Shown: piece by piece, positions 26,081 through 34,242 of the stretch
Layout: every line of letters starts with the position of its first letter
How positions within the stretch are numbered: the first letter of the stretch is position 1
Origin: Bacteroidota bacterium
GTDB lineage: Bacteria > Bacteroidota > Rhodothermia > JANXDC01
Assembly: GCA_025998875.1 (NCBI GenBank)
Contig: AP024675.1
Span: 1,895,549 to 1,959,548 of the forward strand
Length of the DNA stretch: 64,000 nt
Direction of reading: 5' to 3'
Notes under the pieces: model-generated
What the model was told of the DNA's origin: nothing
Seen by the model: the letters and a program-made list of their open reading frames with translations, nothing else
Database searches by the model: none
Made by a program: the position numbers and the translations under genes

Positions 26081-28375
26081 ATGCGCGTGCGGTTTCCTCG
26101 ACGATCCTGGATGGCGCCCCTGGGGCTGGCTCCGAAGCCTGGGGGCGCTTCAGAGCTGGAAAGCCCTCGGTCCCCCTGGCGTCACCATGTCGGAATCCGC
26201 CTGCTCGTGCTCCTGGCCTGGGCAGGGCTGATGTGGGCTTTTTTCCCGGGTTCGGAGCGATACGATTTCACCTATCAGGTCGGAGACATCTGGCGGCGCG
26301 CCGATGTAGAGGCGCCGTTTGATTTTGCCATTTACAAAAGCGAGGCCGAACTGGAGCGCGAACGGGAGCAGGTTCGCCGTCAGACCCCCCCGGTTTTCCG
26401 AGGCCAGAGCCAATCGGTTTCGGAGGCGATCGGCCGACTCGATTCCCTGCTGAACCGCCTGGAGGAGGCGTTCGTCGTCTGTCGTCTGGCCTCCCGGAGT
26501 GCAGAGGATTCGCTTCGCTGTCGCATGCTTCGCCAGGCTCTGCCTTTGGGATCGGTGCGGGAGGAAGAGTGGACTCTCTGGATGGAGCGGTGGGCTCAGC
26601 CCGGGGATCGGCGCCGCCTTATACGGGCGGTTCGAGAAGTGCTGGAGGCGGTGCTGCAGCGCGGCGTTCTGGACGTGCCCCGGAGCACCATTCTGGCTCC
26701 TCAGCTGGCCGTTCGCTTTGAGGAAGACCAGTTGGAACGGCTTGTGCCCGTCATGAACGCGCTCGATGAGCAGGAGGCGCTACAGGAGGGCTATCGGCAG
26801 CTGGCTGATCGATTGCAGGAGCCGATACTGAGCCTGGGTTTTGTCCTCTACCGGGCCGTGCTGGGACCTAACTGGCATTATGATGCGAAGCAGACGGAGG
26901 CGGAGGTAGCCGCCCGTCTTTCCGGCATTTCCCCGACTCGGGACAAGGTCAAGCAGGGCCAGATCATCGTACGCCGAGGGGACAAAATCACCCCGGAAAT
27001 CTACGCTCAGCTGCGCTCCCTGGAGCGGGCGCATCGGGAACGTGCCGGACTGCAGTCTCACCTGCCGCTCTGGTTGGGGCAGGCCCTGTTGCTTTGCGCC
27101 GTGTTGTCGATCTTTTGGCTTTATCTGTACCTGTTTCGCGGCCCTATTTTCCGGGACAACGCACAGCTCCTGCTGATCGGCTTGCTCTTCGGGCTGGTTA
27201 TGGCCTTGCACGCGCTGGCCTACTCCATTGCCCCTCAGGCCCGATGGGGGGTTCCGATGGCGCTTGCCCCCATTTTGCTGGCGGTTATCTTCGATTCTCG
27301 GGTTGGATTTTTCGGCGCCGCGACGCTGGCTGTGCTGGGCGGGCTGTACTGGGGTAAAGACTTCGAGCTCACCGTGAGCATGTTCGTCGGTTCGGCGCTG
27401 GCCGTCTTCAGTGTGCGGGATATCACGCATCGCGGGCAGTTTTTCGCTACGGCTGGACTTGTGCTGCTGGCGCAGGCGGTCGTCTGGCTGGGGTTTGCCC
27501 TGCTGCGCCTTTCCCCCTGGGAGGAGGTGGCCCGGGTATGGGCCTATATTGGGGCAGGTGTCGTACTCACGCTGCTGGCTTATCCTCTGCTCTGGGTGGT
27601 GGAGCGACTCTTCGGGGTGGTCACGGATATCACCCTGCTGGAGTTGTCGAATACGAACCACCCGTTGCTCCGAGAGCTGGCCGCGCGCGCACCCGGCACC
27701 TTCACTCATACCCTGCAGGTGGCCGCGCTGGCCGAGGCGGGCGCCGAGGCCATCGGGGCCCATCGGTTGCTGACCCGTGTGGGAGCCCTGTATCACGATA
27801 TCGGCAAGATGCGCAATCCCCTGTACTTCATCGAAAACCAACAGGGCTTCAACCCCCACGAACAGCTCGAGCCCCAAGAGAGCGCTCGGATCGTCATCCA
27901 GCACGTCTTCGATGGCCTGGAGCTGGCCCGCCGCTATCGGCTTCCGGATCGCGTGGCGGCCTTTATTGCCATGCATCATGGCACAACTCTTGTCCGCTTC
28001 TTCTACGAAAAGGCCCGTCAGGGACGGGCTCTGGGCGAGGGGCCGCCTGAGGAGAGCGCCTTCCGCTATCCAGGGCCTCGGCCGCGCACCCGGGAGACGG
28101 CCATCCTCATGCTGGCCGATGGGGTGGAGGCCGCGGCAACCGCCCTGGCTCAACCCGACGTGGAGCGCATAGCCCGAACGATCGATCGCATTGTTCAGGA
28201 GCGGCTCGAAGATGGGCAGCTTGCCGAAAGCCCGCTTACCTTCCGCGACCTGGAGCGTATCAAGGCGGCCTTCCTGCAGAGGCTTCTGGCCCGATACCAT
28301 CAGCGTCTTCCCTATCCGGGGCAAGAAGGGGTTCCGGAGATAGATGCGGCCGATCATGCCGGGCGATCCGAGTAA
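26081..28375 (+). CDS. pgpH: 7TM-HD phosphohydrolase, PgpH family
   Basis: The 764-residue protein has one N-terminal membrane helix (~45-62), an extracytoplasmic 7TMR-HDED domain (~65-330), about seven membrane helices (~335-520) and a cytoplasmic HD domain (~545-720). The HD metal motif is LYHDIGKM, with a further His pair in MHHGTT. PgpH enzymes hydrolyse cyclic di-AMP, a signal for cell-wall and potassium balance; the assignment rests on architecture. The start at 26081 is 40 bases after the preceding stop; a longer frame into the upstream gene is rejected. Its 3' end overlaps the next gene. Confidence 0.9.
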   Translation: MRVRFPRRSWMAPLGLAPKPGGASELESPRSPWRHHVGIRLLVLLAWAGLMWAFFPGSERYDFTYQVGDIWRRADVEAPFDFAIYKSEAELEREREQVRRQTPPVFRGQSQSVSEAIGRLDSLLNRLEEAFVVCRLASRSAEDSLRCRMLRQALPLGSVREEEWTLWMERWAQPGDRRRLIRAVREVLEAVLQRGVLDVPRSTILAPQLAVRFEEDQLERLVPVMNALDEQEALQEGYRQLADRLQEPILSLGFVLYRAVLGPNWHYDAKQTEAEVAARLSGISPTRDKVKQGQIIVRRGDKITPEIYAQLRSLERAHRERAGLQSHLPLWLGQALLLCAVLSIFWLYLYLFRGPIFRDNAQLLLIGLLFGLVMALHALAYSIAPQARWGVPMALAPILLAVIFDSRVGFFGAATLAVLGGLYWGKDFELTVSMFVGSALAVFSVRDITHRGQFFATAGLVLLAQAVVWLGFALLRLSPWEEVARVWAYIGAGVVLTLLAYPLLWVVERLFGVVTDITLLELSNTNHPLLRELAARAPGTFTHTLQVAALAEAGAEAIGAHRLLTRVGALYHDIGKMRNPLYFIENQQGFNPHEQLEPQESARIVIQHVFDGLELARRYRLPDRVAAFIAMHHGTTLVRFFYEKARQGRALGEGPPEESAFRYPGPRPRTRETAILMLADGVEAAATALAQPDVERIARTIDRIVQERLEDGQLAESPLTFRDLERIKAAFLQRLLARYHQRLPYPGQEGVPEIDAADHAGRSE

Positions 28376-29258
28376 GCTCCTGGGCGCCTATCTGGACTTC
28401 CTGCTGGCCGAAAAAGGGCGCTCTGCCCTGACCCTGCAGGCCTACGAGCACGACCTGCGCCGGCACCTGGACTATCTGCAGGGCTGTGGAATGTCCCTCG
28501 AGCAGGTCGATGAGCGCTTTCTGGAAGGATATCTGGCCTTGCTTGAGGAGATGGGACTCTCGGAGGCCTCGCTTGCGCGCAATCTTTCCGCTTTGCGGGG
28601 GTTTTATCGGTTCTGTTTCCTGGAAGGGTTTCTGCCCCAAGATCCGAGCGAAGAGCTCGAGCCCCCGCGTTTGCGTCGAGAACTGCCCACGGTGCTCGAG
28701 GTGCCGGAGGTAGAGCGCATGCTGGAGAGCGTGGACACGACTACCCCGCTCGGGGTGCGCGATCGGGCTATTTTGGAACTGCTTTACGCCACGGGTATGC
28801 GTGTCTCCGAGCTCACCGCGCTCCGGCAGAACCACCTGTTTCTGGAGCTCGATCTGGTGCGCGTGCTGGGTAAGGGATCGCGGGAGCGTCTGTTGCCCCT
28901 GGGCCGTATAGCCCGGCAGTGGGTTGTACGTTATCTGGAGGCCGTACGACCCCTGCTGGCCAGGGGGCCGGCTCGTAGCCGGGATGCCCTTTTCCTCAAC
29001 GCACGGGGAGGGCCCCTGAGCCGCATGAGCGTATGGACGATCGTTTCCCGGGCGGCAAGCCGGGCGGGGATCAGAAAATCCGTCTCGCCGCATACGCTCC
29101 GGCATTCCTTCGCCACGCACCTGCTCGAGGGCGGGGCGGATCTGCGGGCGGTACAACTCCTGCTGGGGCACGCCTCCATTACTACGACCCAGATCTACAC
29201 CCATGTGGACCGGACCTATCTGGTCGAGGTGCATCGCAGTTGTCATCCCCGTCCGTAA
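28356..29258 (+). CDS. xerD: XerD-like tyrosine recombinase
   Basis: The 300-residue recombinase has a SAM-like N-terminal core-binding domain and a C-terminal catalytic domain. The active-site set is complete: Arg149 (TGMRVSEL), His246-x-x-Arg249 (HTLRHS), His272 (GHAS) and nucleophile Tyr281 (QIYTHVD). Xer recombinases resolve chromosome dimers at dif. The gene starts inside the end of pgpH, and no phage or transposon genes are near, so it is a housekeeping recombinase. XerD versus XerC is inferred from context only. Confidence 0.9.
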   Translation: MPGDPSKLLGAYLDFLLAEKGRSALTLQAYEHDLRRHLDYLQGCGMSLEQVDERFLEGYLALLEEMGLSEASLARNLSALRGFYRFCFLEGFLPQDPSEELEPPRLRRELPTVLEVPEVERMLESVDTTTPLGVRDRAILELLYATGMRVSELTALRQNHLFLELDLVRVLGKGSRERLLPLGRIARQWVVRYLEAVRPLLARGPARSRDALFLNARGGPLSRMSVWTIVSRAASRAGIRKSVSPHTLRHSFATHLLEGGADLRAVQLLLGHASITTTQIYTHVDRTYLVEVHRSCHPRP

Positions 29259-29264
29259 AGACCG

Positions 29265-29294
29265 TTGTTCCGGCTTTCACCGGGGCGCTATCTT
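29265..29294 (+). promoter_or_regulatory. promoter of the ZIP transporter gene
   Basis: TTGTTC (29265-29270), an 18-base spacer and TATCTT (29289-29294) lie 40 bases before the start codon at 29335. The -10 sequence is the same as in front of the DUF2723 gene. Confidence 0.45.
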
Positions 29295-29334
29295 GCACGG
29301 GGAACGACTGGGATAGCGGGAGTCTTGATTGCCC

Positions 29335-30060
29335 ATGCCCGTGCTCGGGATAGTGTTGGGCCTGTTGCTCGCGCTCGCCGTGCTCCTCGGAGGGTGGATG
29401 GGCAACCGGCTGGTGCGCTCACCGGAACACCTGCCGCAATGGCTTCCCTTCAGCGGGGGGCTGCTGCTCGGCCTTGTTTTTCTGCATCTGATTCCGGAGG
29501 CCGTCGAGGCGGCCGATGTCTGGGCCGGAGCGGCTCTGCTGGCGGGTTTTGGCCTGCAGCTTCTGCTGGATCAGGTGACCGGTGGGCTGGAACATGCCCA
29601 TCCCCATGGTGGGCTGGCCCCTTCCGAAGGAGGGGGGCTTCTGATGGGGCTTTGCCTGCACAGCTTTGTGGAATCCTGGCCTCTGGGGCTGGTGGATCGG
29701 TACCCTCGTACGGCGGAGCTGTTGTTTGTGGCCATCCTGGTGCACAAAGCCCCCATGGGCATGATGCTCGTCCATCTGCTCCAGCGGTCGGGATGGTCCC
29801 CGCGGCGTCTCTGGACGGCCACCGCCACTCTGGCCCTCATGCCGATCCTGGGCATTGTGGCCGCGGCGTTAAGCCTGCGCGAGCTGCCGGAATCCATGCT
29901 GGGCGTACTCCTGGGGGTCTCTGCGGGGATTTTCATGTACCTGGCCGTCTTTCTGCTCATGGAGAACCTGCTCCGGGGGCATCACCTCATCGGGGCTCGC
30001 CTGCTCACCTTCGCCGGAGGACTGGGCGTGGCTTCTGTGGCCGCTTTTCTGAGCCATTGA
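29335..30060 (+). CDS. ZIP-family metal transporter
   Basis: The 241-residue membrane protein has about eight helices. It has ZIP marks: a helix with HLIPEAVE near residue 48, a His-rich loop (HAHPHGG near residue 85), the metal-site helices GLCLHSFVESWPLG and AILVHKAPMGMML, and a last part with MENLL. ZIP proteins import zinc, iron or manganese into the cytoplasm. The substrate is not clear. The ATG at 29335 is preferred over a TTG two codons earlier. hisI follows after 26 bases. Confidence 0.85.
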   Translation: MPVLGIVLGLLLALAVLLGGWMGNRLVRSPEHLPQWLPFSGGLLLGLVFLHLIPEAVEAADVWAGAALLAGFGLQLLLDQVTGGLEHAHPHGGLAPSEGGGLLMGLCLHSFVESWPLGLVDRYPRTAELLFVAILVHKAPMGMMLVHLLQRSGWSPRRLWTATATLALMPILGIVAAALSLRELPESMLGVLLGVSAGIFMYLAVFLLMENLLRGHHLIGARLLTFAGGLGVASVAAFLSH

Positions 30061-30086
30061 GGATTGAGGGCTGAAGGGGGAAGAAG

Positions 30087-30443
30087 ATGGAGCCGCTGCT
30101 CGACGCTGTGCGCTTTGACGACCGGGGGCTGATCACGGCCGTAGTACAGGATGTGCATACGGGCGCTGTGCTCATGGTCGCCTACATGAACGCGGAGACG
30201 CTCAAACAGACCCTGCAAACGGGCCGCATGACGTACTGGAGCCGAAGCCGGGGGCGCGTCTGGGTCAAAGGCGAGACCAGCGGGCATGTGCAGTGGGTAC
30301 GCCGTGTCTTTATCGATTGCGACGGCGACGCCCTGCTCTTCCAGGTCGAACAGGTCGGCGGAATAGCCTGCCATACCGGGCATGCCTCCTGTTTTTACCG
30401 GACTTGGCAGGATGGCCGGTGGGTGGAGCTGGAAAGGCATTGA
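30087..30443 (+). CDS. hisI: phosphoribosyl-AMP cyclohydrolase
   Basis: HisI (118 aa) performs the third step of histidine synthesis, opening the purine ring of phosphoribosyl-AMP. It has the metal and substrate motifs [25 protein letters not shown] and MTYWSRSRG. It is the monofunctional form without the HisE pyrophosphohydrolase domain. No other his genes are near. It is followed by the MBL hydrolase gene after 14 bases. Confidence 0.94.
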   Translation: MEPLLDAVRFDDRGLITAVVQDVHTGAVLMVAYMNAETLKQTLQTGRMTYWSRSRGRVWVKGETSGHVQWVRRVFIDCDGDALLFQVEQVGGIACHTGHASCFYRTWQDGRWVELERH

Positions 30444-30457
30444 TCGCGGAGCGGGCT

Positions 30458-31249
30458 ATGGAATTAGGGGGAGCTTCTCTCTTCAGTCTGGAAGAAGGTA
30501 TCTACGATGTGGCGGGAGATAAGACGTTCTATCCCGTCAGGGAAGAGGATCCGCCCAGGCCGGGCGCGTTGCGGGTGACCGTGCGGCCCTTTTTGCTCAT
30601 CACGGCGGGCAGCATCACGCTGCTGGACACAGGTCTGGGAAGCTTTGCCCCGACAGGCTGGGGGGAGTTGTATGAAAACCTGCAGGCACACGGGGTGGAG
30701 CCGGAGGACGTCAGCCGGGTCGTGCTCACCCATTTACACCGGGACCACGCCGGCGGGGTGGTTTTCGAGGAAGACGGTCTGTGGCGTCTGGCCTTCCCCG
30801 GAGCGGAGTACGTCGTGCAGCGCGCCGAGTGGGAATATGCCCTGGCCCATCCCGGTCGAGGGTATCCGAAACCCGTTCTGGAGGCGCTGGCGCGTTCCGA
30901 TCAGCTGCGCCTCCTGGAGGGCGATGTCCTGCTCGAGGAACACTTGCAGGTGGAGCTCATCGGGGGGCATACGCCCGGCCATCAGGCCGTCTGGATCCGG
31001 GGCGAGCACACCAGCGCCCTGCTGGCCGGGGATGTGGTGGGCAGCCTGGCCGGCCTGGAGCGGCGTTTCCGGGCCAAATACGACTGGGATCCCGAAGGCG
31101 CCTATGCCTGGAGGTCCGCCCTGCTGGATCGTCTGCGGGCGCATCCGGATACGATCGTGCTCTTCTATCATGGCCTGCGGCCGGTGGCCGCACGTCTGCG
31201 TTTCCATGCGGGGCCCAAAGAGCGCCTCTGGGAAGGGGTAGAGCTGTAA
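30458..31249 (+). CDS. metallo-beta-lactamase-fold hydrolase
   Basis: The 263-residue cytoplasmic protein has the zinc-binding signature THLHRDHAGG near residue 90, GHTPGHQAV near residue 165, an Asp in LLAGDVVG and a final His in FYHG. It is of the glyoxalase-II/AHL-lactonase-like group, whose substrates vary; lactonase activity cannot be claimed. It follows hisI and probably shares its transcript. The start at 30458 is chosen because the frame upstream overlaps hisI. Confidence 0.85.
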   Translation: MELGGASLFSLEEGIYDVAGDKTFYPVREEDPPRPGALRVTVRPFLLITAGSITLLDTGLGSFAPTGWGELYENLQAHGVEPEDVSRVVLTHLHRDHAGGVVFEEDGLWRLAFPGAEYVVQRAEWEYALAHPGRGYPKPVLEALARSDQLRLLEGDVLLEEHLQVELIGGHTPGHQAVWIRGEHTSALLAGDVVGSLAGLERRFRAKYDWDPEGAYAWRSALLDRLRAHPDTIVLFYHGLRPVAARLRFHAGPKERLWEGVEL

Positions 31250-31277
31250 AATTGCACCCCAGAAAAGGGCAGACGGC

Positions 31278-31307
31278 TTGACAAGGCTTTTTTTTCGGGT
31301 GTATGTT
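31278..31307 (+). promoter_or_regulatory. promoter of the Hc1 histone-like gene
   Basis: A consensus TTGACA (31278-31283) is followed after 18 bases by TATGTT (31302-31307). The spacer includes a run of T. The start codon lies about 70 bases downstream after an AAAGGAGG ribosome-binding site. Confidence 0.6.
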
Positions 31308-31377
31308 CTCCCGAGCCTGGAAGGAGCATGTGCATTCCGGGGCGGCAAGAAACCCACCCAACAAAAGGAGGTACACC

Positions 31378-31563
31378 ATGAGCCGTTTCCAAGAGCTCAA
31401 AAGCTTTGTCGAATCGCTGGAGAAGGATTTCAGGGCCTTCTATGAAAAGGGGAACAAGGCAGCCGGTACCCGGCTGCGCAAGGCGATGCAGGATCTGAAG
31501 GCCAAGGCACAGGAGATCCGGGTCGAGATCCAGCAGATCAAAAATCAGCAGAAGAGCGCCTGA
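31378..31563 (+). CDS. histone H1-like protein (Hc1 family)
   Basis: The 61-residue protein is basic and helical and carries EKGNKAAGTRLRKAMQDLK, the hallmark of Bacteroidota Hc1/histone H1-like proteins, which bind DNA and may condense the nucleoid. The start is fixed by the AAAGGAGG site seven bases before the ATG. The gene has its own consensus promoter and a strong terminator, which suggests abundant stand-alone expression. Length is typical for the family. Confidence 0.9.
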   Translation: MSRFQELKSFVESLEKDFRAFYEKGNKAAGTRLRKAMQDLKAKAQEIRVEIQQIKNQQKSA

Positions 31564-31585
31564 GGGGTGAACGGATCCTGAAAAA

Positions 31586-31617
31586 ACCGCGCCGGATTGG
31601 CTCCGGTGCGGTTTTTT
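31586..31617 (+). terminator. rho-independent terminator after the Hc1 gene
   Basis: The stem ACCGCGCCGGA (31586-31596) pairs with TCCGGTGCGGT (31602-31612) with one G-U pair, the loop is five bases, and a run of T follows to 31617. A run of A precedes the stem, so it could also work on the other strand. Confidence 0.9.
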
Positions 31618-31629
31618 GTTGCAGGGGAC

Positions 31630-31658
31630 TGGACTTTTTCCCCAAAAACGCGTATACA
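31630..31658 (+). promoter_or_regulatory. possible promoter of the xerC-like gene
   Basis: TGGACT (31630-31635), a 17-base spacer and TATACA (31653-31658) lie just after the terminator. The start codon at 31675 would be only about ten bases after the transcription start, with no clear ribosome-binding site. Confidence 0.35.
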
Positions 31659-31674
31659 GAACCGAAGCGGCCCT

Positions 31675-32571
31675 ATGGACGCCTGGATTGAGGCCTATAT
31701 CGCGTATCTGCGCGCGGTGCGGCGATATTCACCCCATAGCTGTGCCGCCTATGAGAGGGATCTGCGTCAGTTTTTCGCCTTTCTGCAGGAAAGGCTGCAG
31801 GGAGAGCCCATATCGCCGTCTCTGCTCCAGGCTCAGGGGCGCACGTGGGCCCGAGCCTGGCTCAGGGCGTTGCATGAACAGGGTATGCGCCCCCACACCA
31901 TAGCCCGGAAAGCGGTAGCCTTGCGCGTCTTTTTCCGTTTCCTGCACCGGAAGGGATACGTGCAGAGTCGGCCTCTGGAGGCGCTCTCCGTACCTCGGGT
32001 GGATCGGCTGCTTCCGGTTTTCCTGGATGAAGAGACGGTTCGGCTCCTCATCGAGTCCACCCAAACAGACACCCCTGAAGGGCGACTGCGTCGGGCCGTG
32101 CTGGAGCTTTTCTACAGTACGGGCCTGCGTACGGGGGAGCTGGTGGGGCTACGTATTCGGGACTGGGATCCGTATGCGCGTCTGCTTCGCGTGCGGGGCA
32201 AGGGGGGGCGGATGCGCATTGTGCCCGTGGGCCGATCGGCGGCAGAAGCCCTGCGCGCACACCTCAGCGACCGCTCCGAGCCAGACCCGGACGCCCCGCT
32301 GCTGGTTTTTCGGGGACGTCCCCTGAACCGCATGCTCGTATATCGCTGGGTGCGGCGCGCCATCGAAGGGGTGCGTCCGGAGCTGGGCCGCAAGGGGGCG
32401 CACGTGCTGCGCCATTCCGTGGCCACGCACCTGCTCAACCGCGGGGCGGATCTGATGGCCATCAAGGAGCTGCTCGGCCATGCCAGTCTGGCCACCACCC
32501 AGCGCTATACCCATACGAGCCTCGAAGAGCTCAAAGCCCTGTACCGGCGGGCACATCCCCGTGCGGAATAA
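31675..32571 (+). CDS. xerC: XerC-like tyrosine recombinase
   Basis: The 298-residue protein has the same layout as the XerD-like gene 3 kb upstream and a full active site: Arg152 (TGLRTGEL), His243-x-x-Arg246 (HVLRHS), His269 (GHAS) and Tyr278 (QRYTHT). Its position directly before hpf is, as I recall, the usual xerC-hpf pairing in Bacteroidota, which suggests XerC. With the other gene it would make the XerCD dimer-resolution pair. A dif site was not found in the window. Confidence 0.9.
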   Translation: MDAWIEAYIAYLRAVRRYSPHSCAAYERDLRQFFAFLQERLQGEPISPSLLQAQGRTWARAWLRALHEQGMRPHTIARKAVALRVFFRFLHRKGYVQSRPLEALSVPRVDRLLPVFLDEETVRLLIESTQTDTPEGRLRRAVLELFYSTGLRTGELVGLRIRDWDPYARLLRVRGKGGRMRIVPVGRSAAEALRAHLSDRSEPDPDAPLLVFRGRPLNRMLVYRWVRRAIEGVRPELGRKGAHVLRHSVATHLLNRGADLMAIKELLGHASLATTQRYTHTSLEELKALYRRAHPRAE

Positions 32572-32595
32572 AAAACCAGGACAAGGAGGTCCGCC

Positions 32596-32943
32596 ATGAA
32601 GATCCACTTCACCGCCCGGCATTTCAAGGCGCGTCCCGAGCTCCAGCATTACGCGGAGCGAGCGGTTATGCGCCTGGAACGGCTCTACGACGGGATCGTG
32701 GACTGCAACGTGGTGCTCGAAGACGAAGGGGCCAGCCATCGCAAGCGCAGCGAGATCTGGCTTACGGTCTACGACCAGACCCTGAAGGCGGTTTCCATGG
32801 CCCCGGATTTCGAGCTGGCTATCGACGAGGCGGTGGAGAAGTTGCGGCGGCAGCTGGTGCGCTATAAAGAACGGCGTCGGCGCCGCGATGGGTTCGATAA
32901 GCGCACCGTGTCCTGGGATGTGGAGGAAGAGCCTTCGCGCTGA
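32596..32943 (+). CDS. hpf: ribosome hibernation-promoting factor, short form
   Basis: The 115-residue protein is the short HPF/RaiA type with the beta-alpha-beta fold. It has MKIHFTARHFKARPELQHY, VVLEDEG, and the basic helix KLRRQLVRYKERRRRR that contacts 16S rRNA. It inactivates ribosomes in stationary phase by blocking the decoding site. An ACAAGGAGG ribosome-binding site lies seven bases before the ATG. It converges with the glycerate kinase gene. Confidence 0.92.
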   Translation: MKIHFTARHFKARPELQHYAERAVMRLERLYDGIVDCNVVLEDEGASHRKRSEIWLTVYDQTLKAVSMAPDFELAIDEAVEKLRRQLVRYKERRRRRDGFDKRTVSWDVEEEPSR

Positions 32944-32958
32944 AAGCCCGCCAGGTGC

Positions 32959-34242
32959 TCAGGCCGGCCACAGCAGCAAGGCGCCCAGATCGGCCACATT
33001 GGTTCCCGTGGGGCCCGTTCGGAGCAGCGCGTCCGCGGCATCCAGGGCGGGATAGCTGTTGTGCTCCCGGAGCGCGCCTTCGGGGTCCAGGCCCGCCAGG
33101 CGCACGCGCTCGGCCGTGTATCCGTCCACCAACGCCCCTGCCGCGTCTGTGGGCCCATCTTGGCCGTCCGTGCTGGCCGCCAGTAGCATGGCTCCGGCCC
33201 GGCCCTCTAGCTCGAGGGCCGCGGCGAGGGCCAGTTCTTGGTTTCTGCCCCCCCGTCCTGCCCCGTGCGAAAGGGTCACCGTGCTCTCTCCGGCCCAGAG
33301 CAGAATCCACGCCCTGCGGCGGGGATGGAAGCCATCGGCAAGCCGGACGAGCAGGCGTCCGAGCGGGCCTGCTTCTCCTTCCAGACGGTCGGTAAGGCGC
33401 CATACCTGAAATCCCCGCTGGCCGGCCTCCCGGGCCATGGCGCTGAGCGCTGTCCGGCCGGAGGCCAGAAGCAGACGTCCGAGCACGGCCGAAGACGGGG
33501 CAACAGGCGCTCTGGCTCCGGCAAGGGCCTCTCGCGCGCGCTTGGGCAAAAGGGGCCACAGGCCTCGGTTCTGCAGCAGGGATATAGCCCAGGAAGGGTC
33601 CTCCACGGTGACCTGAAGCGGACCGGAGGCCACAGCCTCCAGCGCCTCTCCGGGTACGTCGCAGAGGATCAGCTCCAGCACCCGGGCCCGGATCCGGCGC
33701 AGTACCCCGCCGTTGGCCCAGCGAAGCAACAGACGCCGAACGAGGTTAAGCTCTCGAATCGGCATCCCTGAGCGGAGGAGCAGGTCGAATGCTTGGCGGG
33801 CCTCCTCTGCGCAGAGGGGATCTCGGTACAGCGCCCAGAGCGCCGATCCGCCGCCGCTGGTGATCCAGAGCACAAGATCCCGAGGGCCAGGGCGTGCAAG
33901 CGCCTCCCAGAGGCGCTGGCCGGCCTCTTCGGCCTCTGCTGTGGGCAGGGGGTGGGATCCGGTCAGCACTTCGAGCTCGGGCACGGGAACCGCGTAGCCG
34001 GGGGCGGTGAGCACGCATCCTCCCGCAAGCCGGTCCGCCACCAGAGGATGCAATGCCCGGGCTATGGTGGCGGCGGCTTTGCCGATGCCCAGTATCCAGA
34101 CGGCCGAAAACCGGTCCAGGTTCAGCTCTCCCGTCGACCACCGGAGTCGGTTGCCCGCACGCCGTAGCCGGGCTGGCAGACAACGGTCCGGATGCACGGC
34201 CTGAAGTCCGGCCCGCCAGATCTCCAGCAGGGCCGTTTTCAT
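32959..34242 (-). CDS. glycerate 2-kinase (DUF4147/MOFRL family)
   Basis: The 427-residue kinase has an N-terminal DUF4147 domain (ILGIGKAAATIARAL near residue 50, GGGSALW near 125) and a C-terminal MOFRL domain (GRGGRNQELALAAA and TDGQDGPTDAAGALVD). These enzymes phosphorylate D-glycerate at O2, linking glycerate to glycolysis. The ATG at 34242 overlaps the stop of the upstream gene as ATGA, so expression is coupled to it. It ends the glgB-malQ operon. Confidence 0.9.
   Translation of the reverse strand: MKTALLEIWRAGLQAVHPDRCLPARLRRAGNRLRWSTGELNLDRFSAVWILGIGKAAATIARALHPLVADRLAGGCVLTAPGYAVPVPELEVLTGSHPLPTAEAEEAGQRLWEALARPGPRDLVLWITSGGGSALWALYRDPLCAEEARQAFDLLLRSGMPIRELNLVRRLLLRWANGGVLRRIRARVLELILCDVPGEALEAVASGPLQVTVEDPSWAISLLQNRGLWPLLPKRAREALAGARAPVAPSSAVLGRLLLASGRTALSAMAREAGQRGFQVWRLTDRLEGEAGPLGRLLVRLADGFHPRRRAWILLWAGESTVTLSHGAGRGGRNQELALAAALELEGRAGAMLLAASTDGQDGPTDAAGALVDGYTAERVRLAGLDPEGALREHNSYPALDAADALLRTGPTGTNVADLGALLLWPA

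Noticed and set aside
26780-28357. A 525-codon minus-strand frame opposite pgpH
   Set aside because: The + strand product has clear membrane helices and an HD motif; the opposite frame has no domain and is a GC-driven shadow.
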